Source: JAAZBV01 sp964499695 (GTDB lineage Bacteria; Desulfobacterota; DSM-4660; Desulfatiglandales; HGW-15). Taken from it: a stretch of DNA of 43,531 bases. The stretch's first letter is position 1. Every line of letters starts with the position of its first letter. The notes beneath the pieces are model-generated. The model was not told the DNA's origin. It searched no databases and was given only the letters and a program-made list of their open reading frames with translations. This document shows positions 33,381-42,302 of this stretch, in pieces. Made by a program: the position numbers and the translations under genes. The stretch covers positions 1-43,531 of the forward strand of contig CAZCMD010000018.1 of NCBI GenBank assembly GCA_964499695.1. The letters run 5' to 3'.

Positions 33381-34217
33381 TCAGTTATCTCCAACACTTT
33401 TATCAAGATAGCTGCAGGTAATATGATAGATTTGATCAGCCCTGTCAGAGCGTTTTGGCAGGGCTTCACGAAGCCTTTCCAGGTATTGTTTCTCTTTAAT
33501 TATCTGAAGGCTTCTCCTGTAATTCAGGTCATAAACCCAGCCCATCTGGTAGAGTTTAAAGTCGTTTAATGACCTTAAATTTTTTACCTGAGCGATTCTA
33601 CCGGATGCAAGTGGTTTAAAGACCTCATCTGAAATGGTCTCAGTATCAGGCAGATGCAATTCTAATACTTTGTTGGTGCCGCTTACCGAAGTCATGTAAT
33701 AGTCGGTTACTACATACAGGATATCAATCTTGTCCGCATCTCTTATAAGTTTTAGAAACTCAAGGCTATCCGGATTAAATCCGGAAGGGATCGCCGGCAT
33801 GTTATGGCACCCCACAGAACGGATTATTATCTCCCTGCACTCGGCAGAAAAATCCCTCAGCGCATTATGCTCCCTGATAATCTTCACACCAAGGGCAGCA
33901 TGGTTTTCCGATATTGAGTCTGAAAAGGTACCGTAATTTTTATACTGTTCAAATCTTCCGATATCATGGAGAATAGCACATGCCTCTGCTATAGACATAT
34001 TATCTTCATTAAGGGCAATGCTTTTTCCGACATCGATGATTGCATGTCTTACACGGATGGTATGGTGTTTCTTCAGTTCTACATTAATATCTGATTCCGG
34101 GTCTCCCGATATAAAACTATTTACATATTCTTCAAACCAGGAGGTTAAATTCTCTAATGCTGTTTTTAATGCCATTTGCCTATAGAAATTCCTTTTCTGT
34201 CTATTGCGATCCTGCAT
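33381..34217 (-). CDS. HD-domain phosphohydrolase
   Basis: The product has 278 residues, or 264 if the second Met (MALKTALENL) is used; neither start has a strong SD. The HD core begins with HTIRVRHAIIDVG near 52, followed by AILHDIGRFEQY near 86 with the paired His-Asp metal ligands, then ISENHAALGVKII and GCHNMPAIPSGFNP, and RDADKIDILY with the final Asp. This pattern fits the HD family that cleaves phosphate esters, cyclic dinucleotides or nucleotides. A 110-residue C-terminal part is helical. No GYP motif is visible, so a c-di-GMP phosphodiesterase role is not supported. The substrate is unknown. Confidence 0.85.
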   Translation of the reverse strand: MQDRNRQKRNFYRQMALKTALENLTSWFEEYVNSFISGDPESDINVELKKHHTIRVRHAIIDVGKSIALNEDNMSIAEACAILHDIGRFEQYKNYGTFSDSISENHAALGVKIIREHNALRDFSAECREIIIRSVGCHNMPAIPSGFNPDSLEFLKLIRDADKIDILYVVTDYYMTSVSGTNKVLELHLPDTETISDEVFKPLASGRIAQVKNLRSLNDFKLYQMGWVYDLNYRRSLQIIKEKQYLERLREALPKRSDRADQIYHITCSYLDKSVGDN

Positions 34218-34322
34218 GAACCTGAGGAATCAACAGGCAATCTGCCATAGAATCGTGTTATAAAGCAAGCTTTTGAATAAAGGTACAAGAAGATATTCTG
34301 GTCGCAGGCCTGGCTTCTCCTG

Positions 34323-35087
34323 CTATTCACGAAGTTTGTAACCGCTTTTAAGCAGGAGAAGCCCTGCTATACTTACAAGGATAAAAAAGAGAGTTGTGAT
34401 AATAAGGCTTAACAAAGGTTTTGTATCCGATACCCCGAGGAATGCATACCTGAAACCGTCCACCATATAGAAGAATGGATTGTAATAGGATACCTCTCTC
34501 CAGAAGGCGGGGAGGGTATGTATAGAGAAAAAAACGCCGCTCAAAAAGGACAATGGCAATATAACAAAATTCTGAAATGCGGCTATGTGGTCCCATTTTT
34601 CGGAACAGACCGCACCCATAAGCCCGAGGGCCCCCAGTATCCCGCTACCTAAAAAACTGAATGCAAGAACAAGGGGTATGTTGTGTATCCATACTGTTTC
34701 AAAGAAAAAGGCCGCAATCCATACACCTGAGCCAACAAGGATTCCCCTCACAACACACGCGGCAACATAGGCGATGTAAATCTCCAGATTCGATAATGGG
34801 GCAAGCAGCATAAAGACGATGTTCCTGTTTAACTTTGACTGAAACAGGCTTGATGAGCTGTTTGCAAAGGCATTCTGGAGCATTGACATGATAATTAGCC
34901 CCGGAATAAGGAATGTTACATAATGAACCCCTTTATATACCTCAAGCCTGTCCGTAAGCACCGAAGAAAATACAAGGAGATAGAGCAGTACTGTAACCAC
35001 AGGGGTCAGTATGGTCTGTATGGATACCTTCAGGAACCGCCAGACCTCCTTCCAGAAGAGTGTAAATATCCCGCCCCAGTTAATCAT
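34323..35087 (-). CDS. ABC-2 type transporter permease (YadH-like)
   Basis: The ATG at 35087 is chosen because AGGTG lies 6 bases upstream; a GTG at 35096 is in frame. The 254-residue protein has six membrane segments and the ABC-2 pattern: WRFLKVSIQTILTPVVTVLLYLLVF, FLIPGLIIMSMLQNAFANSSSSLFQ, FQNFVILPLSFLSGVFFSI, FFYMVDGFRYAFLG. It is closest in form to E. coli YadH and related exporters of polysaccharide or drugs. It overlaps the 3' end of the ATPase gene, which indicates translational coupling of a two-component exporter. The substrate is not evident. Confidence 0.92.
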   Translation of the reverse strand: MINWGGIFTLFWKEVWRFLKVSIQTILTPVVTVLLYLLVFSSVLTDRLEVYKGVHYVTFLIPGLIIMSMLQNAFANSSSSLFQSKLNRNIVFMLLAPLSNLEIYIAYVAACVVRGILVGSGVWIAAFFFETVWIHNIPLVLAFSFLGSGILGALGLMGAVCSEKWDHIAAFQNFVILPLSFLSGVFFSIHTLPAFWREVSYYNPFFYMVDGFRYAFLGVSDTKPLLSLIITTLFFILVSIAGLLLLKSGYKLRE

Positions 35088-36000
35088 TTTCAGCACCTGT
35101 CAGTTCCATGAACACCTCTTCAAGTCCTGGTTCTTTTGTCTGAAGGTCAATCAGGTTTACACCGGCACTGCGCAGTTCCTCTATGATTGCCCCGATTTTA
35201 TCATTCTCTTTGTGCAGCCGAAGGCAGAGATCCCCATTTTCAGCGGAGACGATCTTTTTTTTAATACTTTCAGGGATTTTTTTTGCACTGTCTTTGGATA
35301 GGGTCAGGTTAAGAAGTCTGTATGGGTATCTGTTTAAGAGCCTCTCTTTTTCTTCGACTGCCTTGAGCTTTCCGTGATGGAGTATCCCTATCCTGTCACA
35401 GTTGGCCTCAGCCTCTTCAAGATAGTGTGTTGTAAGAATTATGGTCTGCCCTTTTTTATTGAGATCACGGAAATATTTCCAGAGGCTTTTCCTGAGTTCC
35501 ACATCCACCCCTGCAGTGGGTTCATCAAGCACCACAACCTCAGGCTTATGTACAAGCGCCTGTGCAATAAGGAGCCTTCGCTTCATACCCCCTGACAGGT
35601 TTCCTATGTTCTCCTTTGCCTTGTCAGATAGATCAAGGTGAAAGAGTATCTCTTCTATCCATGCATAGTTGGATGAACCGAGGCCGAAGTAACCTGATTG
35701 CAGCCTGAGCATCTCGCGCACAGAAAAGAATGGGTCATATGAGAGTTCCTGCGGTACAACACCCAGGGTCTCTCTGGCCTTTCTCCATTTATGCCTTACA
35801 TTATAACCCTTTACCTCAATATAGCCCTTTGATGCCTTTGTGAGGCCGGCCATAATATTGATAAGTGTGGATTTGCCAGCGCCATTGGGGCCGAGCAACC
35901 CGAAGAAACTGCCCTGTTCTATCTGAAAATCTATACTATCAAGTGCCTTCAAATTCCTGTAGGACTTTGATACACCTGAAACCTTCACAGCGGGTAACAT
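35080..36000 (-). CDS. ABC transporter ATP-binding protein (YadG-like)
   Basis: The ATG at 36000 is chosen (AGGAG 10 bases upstream); the frame is open further upstream to 36063 without an SD. The 306-residue protein has Walker A GPNGAGKST near 41-49, a Q-loop in VVPQELSYDPFFSVREML, signature LSGGMKRR near 140, Walker B VVVLDEPTAGVD near 159, and the H-loop TTHYLEEAE. A C-terminal extension of about 80 residues is typical of ABC-2 exporter ATPases. It powers the adjacent permease. Short spacing and overlap show one operon. Confidence 0.95.
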   Translation of the reverse strand: MLPAVKVSGVSKSYRNLKALDSIDFQIEQGSFFGLLGPNGAGKSTLINIMAGLTKASKGYIEVKGYNVRHKWRKARETLGVVPQELSYDPFFSVREMLRLQSGYFGLGSSNYAWIEEILFHLDLSDKAKENIGNLSGGMKRRLLIAQALVHKPEVVVLDEPTAGVDVELRKSLWKYFRDLNKKGQTIILTTHYLEEAEANCDRIGILHHGKLKAVEEKERLLNRYPYRLLNLTLSKDSAKKIPESIKKKIVSAENGDLCLRLHKENDKIGAIIEELRSAGVNLIDLQTKEPGLEEVFMELTGAEND

Positions 36001-36169
36001 TGCTGATCTACTCCTGAAAATTTTAAAGTACGTGAGTTTAGTAAAGTTATTAACAGCAGGCAACAGGTTTTTAGGATTGAATTTTTTTAATTTCCTTCTT
36101 TCATATTTAACATATCTATGCTATTGTGCGGCGCTTGTTTTAAAGGATTTTTATTTGTAGGAGATGTAA

Positions 36170-37207
36170 ATGGCTGATATTAAATATAAAAGTGTACCAC
36201 TCAATGAAGCGGTAGGTATGATGCTTGGACATGATCTCACCCAGATTATACCCGGGGAGTTCAAAGGCCCGGCCTTTAAAAAAGGCCATATAATAAAGGA
36301 AGAGGATGTTGCCAGGCTTCTTGATATGGGTAAGATGAATATTTATGTGCTTGATCCCAAAGATGGTTTTATCCATGAAAACGAAGCAGCAGAACGCATT
36401 GCAAAGGCTGCATCAGGAAGGGGTATCAGGCATACAGAGCCGGCAGAGGGCAGGATAAATTTCATATCCACCGGCACAGGCCTGTTAAAGGTAAATAAGG
36501 AGGCGCTCCTCAAAATAAATTCAGTGGAGGATATCACCTTTGCCACCATCCACGGGAACCAGATAGTTAAACCGGATACAGCAATGGCCGGCACAAGGAT
36601 AATCCCCCTTGCCACGCATGAAAAAAATATAGAGGAAGTTGAACGCATATGCAGGGAATATTATCCTGTAATAGATGTAAAACCCTTCAGGCACCTTAAG
36701 GTTGGTGTTATTACAACAGGGAGCGAGGTGTTTTCAGGGCGAATAAAGGATAAATTCGGGCCGGTACTTAAAGACAAATTTAAAAAAATGAACTGCGAGG
36801 TTATAAAACAGGTATTTGTCTCTGATGATGTGGAAAAGACAGTTGCCTCAATTCATGAGTTGATAAAGGAGGGCGCAGAACTTATAGCCCTTACAGGCGG
36901 CATGTCCGTTGACCCTGATGACCAGACACCCTTAAGCATAAGAAAATCAGGTGCAAAGGTTATTACCTATGGTGCGCCTGTATACCCCGGGGCCATGTTT
37001 ATGCTTGCATATATCGGGAATATCCCTGTTGTGGGGCTCCCCGGGTGCGTGATGTATTACAGGGCAAGTATATTTGAGCTTGTCCTGCCCCTTGTTATAG
37101 CAGATGAAACGGTAACAAAGGAGTATATCGCATCGTTAGGTCATGGGGGGTTCTGTTCAAGCTGTAAAGAGTGCAGGTACCCTGTGTGCGGATTCGGGAA
37201 ACAGTAG
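36170..37207 (+). CDS. MoeA/MogA-like molybdopterin-binding protein with C-terminal Cys cluster
   Basis: This 345-residue protein has an AGGAG SD 7 bases upstream. An N-terminal MoeA-like region (EAVGMMLGHDLTQIIPGEFKGPAFKKGHII) is followed by the MoCF/MogA fold: VGVITTGSEVFSGRIKDKFGP near 175-195, then LIALTGGMSVDPDD near 240 and PGAMFMLAYIGNIPVVGLPGC near 275. The C-terminus is Cys-rich (FCSSCKECRYPVC), which may bind a cluster or zinc. Classic MoeA lacks this tail. Similar proteins occur beside molybdenum or tungsten enzymes in anaerobes and are thought to insert or modify the cofactor. It lies 9-10 kb from the orphan molybdenum subunit, so a link is only suggestive. Confidence 0.85.
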   Translation: MADIKYKSVPLNEAVGMMLGHDLTQIIPGEFKGPAFKKGHIIKEEDVARLLDMGKMNIYVLDPKDGFIHENEAAERIAKAASGRGIRHTEPAEGRINFISTGTGLLKVNKEALLKINSVEDITFATIHGNQIVKPDTAMAGTRIIPLATHEKNIEEVERICREYYPVIDVKPFRHLKVGVITTGSEVFSGRIKDKFGPVLKDKFKKMNCEVIKQVFVSDDVEKTVASIHELIKEGAELIALTGGMSVDPDDQTPLSIRKSGAKVITYGAPVYPGAMFMLAYIGNIPVVGLPGCVMYYRASIFELVLPLVIADETVTKEYIASLGHGGFCSSCKECRYPVCGFGKQ

Positions 37208-37213
37208 TAATGG

Positions 37214-39430
37214 TCAGGCAGGTCTGACCGGGAATGAGATTATTATTTTAAGGATATTCTCGCCGATTTTTATAAGGTTTATCTTCCCGCCATGCCTGTG
37301 GATTATGATCTTTGAAAGAGGTAGATCCAGAACGCTCTCCTCCAGCTTCTGCTCAATATGAGGGAAAAAGAACTGCTCTATATCAGCATTTGACATGTGG
37401 CTAAAGGCATTGGTGATGGTCACAACCACCTCATCATCCCTGAAGGCGGTTGAAACCGAAATCTTTTCTTCCGGAGGGGATGAAATTATTGAATGCTTTA
37501 TAATATTGATTACTGCCTGGCACAGTATCTTGTGATCTGCCTCAATATCCGGGATATTCGATTCAAGGTCTGAAACTATTTCAAGGTTTCTTGATTCAAG
37601 TAGCCTGTCAAGTTCGGAGATAGATTCCAGTATAAGCTCATTGATATTCACCTTTGAGAGCGTCAGCTCAAACGGGGTTATGGTGGATAAGAGGCCGGTC
37701 ACAAATATCTCAAGCTTTGCCACCTCTTCGACTATTATAATCGAAAGGCGTTTATTGGGGTCATCATCCTTCATGGCATCCCTGAGCCTTCTGGCAAACC
37801 CACCGGCGATGCTGAGGGGGTTTCTTATCTCATGGGCCATCCTTGCGGATATCTCTCCCAGGGTCCTTACCTCCTCTGCCTGAATGGCCCGATCCTCAAG
37901 TCTTTTGAGCTCGGTTATATCAAGCATAAAGCCATCAACCCATTTTACCTCGCCATTCTCATCGGTTGTTGGTATTGAATGGGTGATAAAATGGAGAAGC
38001 CTTCCGTCCTTTGCCCGTACCTTGTGATCAAGCCGGCACTCTTCACCTTTAATAAAACAGGTATTCCATACGGTTTTAAATGCCTCAGGGGCATCGCCTG
38101 CTATTTTATCTCTCCAGAATCTCTTGTCGTCCAGTGCCTCATCTACTGTGTACCCGATGTTTTCTGTCAGGTATGAGTTTACAAATTCGGTTGTCCCATC
38201 TTTCAGTATCCTGTAAACGACAAGGGGGACATTCTCGACCATTGTCCTGTATTTTTCTTCAGATTCGAGCAGCTCAGATGTCCTTTCTTCAACGCGCTTT
38301 TCAAGTGTCCTTGCATAGTTTTCTATCTCCAGACGCCTGTTTTTAAGCGCATCAAGCATCGTGTTAAGGGTATTTGTAAGCGAGCCGATCTCATTTGAAG
38401 GTTTTATATCAAGACCGGTTTCCCTCTTTCCAAGCGTTATATCCCTGGCCTCTTCGACAAGTTCGTTTATGGGTTTTATAAAGAGATCAATTACAAGATA
38501 GATAAACAGAAAGGATATTATGATGATCCCTATCCCGATGGATATCATCAGGTTCCTGGTGCCTGCCAGTCTTTTAAGCGTTGCGGTCCTGTCAGCGTTG
38601 AAGACTATCAGGGCAACAACATCACCTGAGCAATTTTCTACAGGGCCTATTAATACAGACATGTCCGGGTGTTTTTCAGGGGATATCATTATATCGGGTT
38701 CATGTATATTCCCTTTTCCTTTGTATATCTCTGAAATTTTTTCAAGAGGATGCTCCCCGGCTGCTGTTATCTGTAAAAATTTACCATCTGCTATAGTGTA
38801 AAGTGCGGCATTTATCTTCCAGCTCCTGTAATAATTATCCATAAATGCCTTCCCTAAGGTAAACAGGGTACCAACGCTTCCGGCGATCTTACCATCATTA
38901 TAGACAGCTACAGCACCCCCTGTGATAAGACCTGCTTTCCCCATCTCAAGGCAGACAGAATTTTCTGCCCCTGAAAATATCTCTGATACACTCTTTACGT
39001 CCAAACCGGCGGTTTCTCCATGCTGTTCAGGATCAAAAAGCCTTAAAAAGGGTATGCCCGGTGGCCTGTGAAGGTAAAGTTGTGAAATCCCCTGATTCTC
39101 TTTCAGGTTCTGGTAAATAGGGGTTATATAACTCTGTAGACCGTTTTTGTCATTTTCTGCAAGAAGCCTTCCTGTCTCAGGTATGTCCGCAAATGAAGAT
39201 GCTATAGAGATGGCCTGCACCTGTTTCTGGTTGAGCCTGTCCAAAAAGAGCCTGTAATGCTGAATCAAAAGGTTTCTTTCCTCCTTTTTTATCAGGTTTT
39301 GCTGTGAGGTTAAACTGATTACGGTCAGTATTGTGGTGCTGGCAAAGGCAAAAAACAGAAAAGGGATTAAAAGCTTCAGTTTCAGGCTGATTCCGCGTAT
39401 CCCATGAAAGATATTAAGCAGGTTTTTCAT
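37214..39430 (-). CDS. Membrane sensor kinase Cache-HAMP-PAS-HisKA with decayed ATPase
   Basis: This 738-residue protein has two membrane segments (about 18-40 and 293-315). The roughly 250-residue part between them is a Cache-type periplasmic sensor (SQLYLHRPPGIPFLRLFDPEQHG). A HAMP domain (about 315-370), coiled coil, PAS domain (about 390-510) and H-box RMAHEIRNPLS follow. The ATPase part is abnormal: the N-box reads INIIKHSIIS where NAxxA is expected, so the key second Asn is His, and the G1 box DxGxG is replaced by ITNAFSHMS. ATP binding is therefore doubtful. It could be a pseudokinase, a phosphatase or a phosphoacceptor. No receiver gene is adjacent. Its stop lies 6 bp from that of the MoeA-like gene. 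Confidence 0.88.
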   Translation of the reverse strand: MKNLLNIFHGIRGISLKLKLLIPFLFFAFASTTILTVISLTSQQNLIKKEERNLLIQHYRLFLDRLNQKQVQAISIASSFADIPETGRLLAENDKNGLQSYITPIYQNLKENQGISQLYLHRPPGIPFLRLFDPEQHGETAGLDVKSVSEIFSGAENSVCLEMGKAGLITGGAVAVYNDGKIAGSVGTLFTLGKAFMDNYYRSWKINAALYTIADGKFLQITAAGEHPLEKISEIYKGKGNIHEPDIMISPEKHPDMSVLIGPVENCSGDVVALIVFNADRTATLKRLAGTRNLMISIGIGIIIISFLFIYLVIDLFIKPINELVEEARDITLGKRETGLDIKPSNEIGSLTNTLNTMLDALKNRRLEIENYARTLEKRVEERTSELLESEEKYRTMVENVPLVVYRILKDGTTEFVNSYLTENIGYTVDEALDDKRFWRDKIAGDAPEAFKTVWNTCFIKGEECRLDHKVRAKDGRLLHFITHSIPTTDENGEVKWVDGFMLDITELKRLEDRAIQAEEVRTLGEISARMAHEIRNPLSIAGGFARRLRDAMKDDDPNKRLSIIIVEEVAKLEIFVTGLLSTITPFELTLSKVNINELILESISELDRLLESRNLEIVSDLESNIPDIEADHKILCQAVINIIKHSIISSPPEEKISVSTAFRDDEVVVTITNAFSHMSNADIEQFFFPHIEQKLEESVLDLPLSKIIIHRHGGKINLIKIGENILKIIISFPVRPA

Positions 39431-39601
39431 ATACTTTTATAGCCATTTATTTAAAACATTATGTTTATATACTTTTTCTTAAATAAAACGAATATTTTTT
39501 TGTTACCTGATGAAAATAATTGCCGATTATCCTTTTTGGTATTATTAAGGCAAAAGGGTATCTTTTCTACCTGGATTTTAACTGAACAATGGAGGCATTT
39601 T

Positions 39602-39901
39602 ATGAGTGTTGAAGGGACATACAAAATTTCTGCGGATACCCCGATGGGTGTTATGGAGAGCACCCTTACCCTTAAAAAAGCAGGTGATGAGTTGACTGGG
39701 ACCATGTCCGCAGGTTTTATAGGGCAGGTAGATTTCAACGGAGGAAAGGTGGAGGGTAGCAATTTTTCATTTGCACTGACAGTAAAGAAGTTCTTTAAAA
39801 AAATAGATATTTCAGGGCATGGCAGGGTAGAGGGTGACAGGATTACAGGAAGGATTATTACATCGTATGGCGAATCATGCTTTGAAGGGGTAAGGGTTTA
39901 G
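39602..39901 (+). CDS. Small beta-rich conserved hypothetical protein
   Basis: The ATG at 39602 is chosen (TGGAGG 7 bases upstream); the frame is open upstream without an SD. The 99 residues have no signal peptide and no membrane segment. They form repeated strand pairs with Gly turns: SVEGTYKISADTPMGVMES, KKAGDELTGTMSAGFIG, FNGGKVEGSNFSFALTV and GRVEGDRITGRIITS. This looks like a small lipocalin-like beta barrel or sheet, a form I recall in hypothetical proteins of Desulfobacterota, but no function is known to me. Confidence 0.7.
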   Translation: MSVEGTYKISADTPMGVMESTLTLKKAGDELTGTMSAGFIGQVDFNGGKVEGSNFSFALTVKKFFKKIDISGHGRVEGDRITGRIITSYGESCFEGVRV

Positions 39902-39963
39902 CCCTATTCCTTTTGACAAAACTAAAACCATATGATGTCCTTATCTATCTAAGGTTCGTATAA

Positions 39964-41424
39964 ATGAGAAATTGTTTTAATAATACATCAGCATGGAATC
40001 TGGTAGCCGGTATTTTAATATTGCTAGTGTTTAGTTTGTATGTCGGTTGTGGTATTACAAATCCGCCAAAATCAAAAACCCTTGAAATAAAGGCAGTTGA
40101 AGAAGTTATGAAGGAATACTACAAAAAGCTTCATACTGTCGAGGAGCTTACATTAGAAACAGAAGTCACTTCACAGATAGTTATTGCCAAAGGAACACAG
40201 GAATATTTTATAGAATACATTAAAGCAAACCTGAAGATTTTGCCCTTTTCTGACAGCAGGCAGAAGATATCAAATCTTGAGATAATCCCTACAGGAAAGA
40301 CTATTGAAAATGCACTGTAGTTCAAACTGGATTATCCTCACCCTGGACGTTATGAGTTCAAGGTCAAGGCAGAGGCTGAATTAAGACATGAGTTTATCAG
40401 GGTTACAGAAAAGACTCCTTTCCCGATACAGGCGATCCCTGATGAGCTGATCAAATATACAAAGTCAGGTGTAATCATAGATTCTGACCGTGACGAAATA
40501 CATGCATTAGCTTCTGAAATTGCACAGGGTGAAGATGACCTTTACCGTGTTGTCTTTAATGCATGTAAATGGGTGAAGAATAATGTGCAGACCTATATTG
40601 ACCGCTCAACTGTGTACACATCCCAGAAGGCCTCATGGGTTCTTGAACACAAAAAAGGGGTATGTGATGAAAAAACCAGTTTATTAATAGGGATTCTAAG
40701 GTCTTTAGGCATACCGGCTAAATTCATAATTGGGTTTGTCAGTAAAAATTATGACGATAAAATTGGATTCTTTCCACATAGCTGGGCAGAGGTCTATTTC
40801 CCGTCCACAGGGTGGGTACCCTTTGATGTGGCTTATAATCAACTGGGCTTTATAGATGCAACCCACTTAAAACTTGCAGAGTCGGTTGATACCTCAGAGC
40901 CACTCACAACATATGAATGGAAAACCATTGATATTTCTGATCATAATTCCGCTGATAAAGGCATGTCAGGTAGTACGCTTGTCTCCATAAAGGATCTCAA
41001 TGCAAAAACAAAAATCAAACAGGAACGAGGCAATGTCCCCCCGCTTTTAAAATTAGTGACCAGGACCTGGTATAAGAATATAGATACACGATCATGCAAT
41101 GTTATTGAAACTACCGTAATTAACCCTCACAAATTTTATATTGTCACAGATTTAAAAATACGGGGTCCGAATGAGCTTAAAATTCTAGGGGAATCAAACG
41201 AGATGATCCTGATGGAACCTGAAACAAGAAAAACCATATTCTGGATTGTAAAACCTTCAATTGACTTTAAAGGAGGTATGGGGTCCATTTTCCCTGTAGA
41301 TGTTATCTCTTCAGAGAATGTATTTACCAGTACTAAATTTTCCATTGAAAAAGGGGGAATACTCACAAACTACGGCTTTGAATGGATTAAGAATGAGGTG
41401 GAAAAGAAAAAAAGGACTAATTAA
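39964..41424 (+). pseudogene. Transglutaminase-like protein gene with in-frame amber codon
   Basis: Two open parts in the same frame are separated only by TAG at 40318-40320 (codon 119). Part one has a lipoprotein-like signal (LLVFSLYVGCG) and a helical region. Part two continues at once with FKLDYPHPGRYEFKVKAEAE and contains the transglutaminase core: GVCDEKTSLLIGIL (catalytic Cys), HSWAEVYFPSTGWVPFDVAY (His and Asp). All catalytic residues lie after the stop. A GTG at 40573 could start a shorter form, but it would lose the signal and about 85 residues. The full reading would be 486 codons. It could be a nonsense mutation (CAG or TGG to TAG), a sequencing error, or readthrough; TAG is a normal stop for other genes here. 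Confidence 0.85.
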
Positions 41425-41500
41425 TGAAAAAGAGATGTTAAACATTTTTTTACCTGATGATTTATTAAAGATAAGAGGATAATAGAATCAAAACTTAAAA

Positions 41501-41529
41501 AAATGGCCCTTAAAAAAAAGGGCCATTTG
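41501..41529 (-). terminator. Hairpin terminator between convergent genes
   Basis: AAATGGCCCTT and AAGGGCCATTT pair perfectly around seven A residues. On the minus strand the stem is followed by TTTTAAG, so it best serves the lipoprotein gene at 41550. It may also stop the transglutaminase transcript. Confidence 0.8.
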
Positions 41530-41549
41530 ACATTTGGATTTACTCGAAT

Positions 41550-41963
41550 TTATTTACTGAGGCGTTCTTTAATCTGTTTTGCCTGCTCAGGTCCGTCCAG
41601 CGTATATATCTTTTGTATGATATAATAGTCCCTGCCTTTATTGGTTTTAATAAAAAACTTGGCAATTCCAGCATAGACATCTTGACCCTGACCAATAATA
41701 CCTACTACCTCTTTTTCAATACTTGTCTCAAGCGGCCTGCCCAATACTATCAGGAAAAAATTGTTTTCATTATCCCTGAAAATAAGTGCATGATTATCAA
41801 CCTTTATCCAGTCTGATTCCTTGAGCACTGTTATCTTTTTTACCTCTTTAAGATCAGTAAGGTTATATTTATCAGGTAAGGCAGTGGGTGCTGTTTTGGT
41901 AACACATGATGCTGTCATAGCAAGAAGTGCAACAATAGCGAACAATTTCATCATCATTTTCAT
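41550..41963 (-). CDS. Small lipoprotein, hypothetical (DUF6491-like?)
   Basis: This 137-residue protein has an AGGAG SD and a signal peptide ending in a lipobox-like LLAMTASC. The mature part has a strand-rich core: DLKEVKKITVLKESDWIKVDNHALIFRDNENNFFLIVLGRPLE, then the IGQGQDVYAG turn and a YYIIQKIYTL strand. The order of strands recalls DUF6491 lipoproteins, but their cysteines are absent, so this is only a suggestion. The gene is divergent from the carbonic anhydrase-like gene across 339 bp and convergent with the transglutaminase gene. Confidence 0.7.
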   Translation of the reverse strand: MKMMMKLFAIVALLAMTASCVTKTAPTALPDKYNLTDLKEVKKITVLKESDWIKVDNHALIFRDNENNFFLIVLGRPLETSIEKEVVGIIGQGQDVYAGIAKFFIKTNKGRDYYIIQKIYTLDGPEQAKQIKERLSK

Positions 41964-41996
41964 TTAAAATCTCCTTTTAGTTAAAACAATAATACT

Positions 41997-42017
41997 TTTT
42001 GACTTAAACAGTCAAAA
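41997..42017. promoter_or_regulatory. Palindromic operator candidate
   Basis: TTTTGACT and AGTCAAAA are exact reverse complements with a 5-bp spacer. The site lies 34-54 bp upstream of the lipoprotein start codon. No regulator can be named. Confidence 0.4.
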
Positions 42018-42170
42018 GACCAAACATCAAATATATTAATTCAAACTGTAAAATAAATCAAGTTATTTGCCTTAATAAGGGTAAGTAATAATATTTGAAA
42101 GATTATAAGATTATTTAAGTAATTAATTAAATGAGTTATTGACAGAGTCGGTCAGTTGTCTACTTTTATA

Positions 42171-42199
42171 TTGACACAACAGGGTAATCTTTTTATTCT
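42171..42199 (+). promoter_or_regulatory. Sigma-70 promoter of the carbonic anhydrase-like gene
   Basis: TTGACA at 42171-42176, spacer 17 bp, TATTCT at 42194-42199. The leader would be about 97 nt. Confidence 0.55.
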
Positions 42200-42302
42200 T
42201 CTTATTAAATTAACATTTCAACACAATCTGTTTCAGGTATAAAAGTAAAAAGTCTCAAGGCTGCTTTAACCGTTCATTAACATTTTAAATGGAGGATAAA
42301 GG

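Larger units (their letters stand above)
41964..42302. other. 339-bp divergent AT-rich regulatory spacer
   Basis: No gene is visible. The left part has a palindrome (41997-42017) close to the lipoprotein start. The right part has a plausible promoter for the gene at 42303. Confidence 0.5.

Noticed and set aside
40318..40320. Pyrrolysine codon as the preferred reading
   Set aside because: Several genes here end in TAG, no pyl gene or methylamine methyltransferase is in the window, and the protein type is not one known to use pyrrolysine. A nonsense change or sequencing error is simpler.
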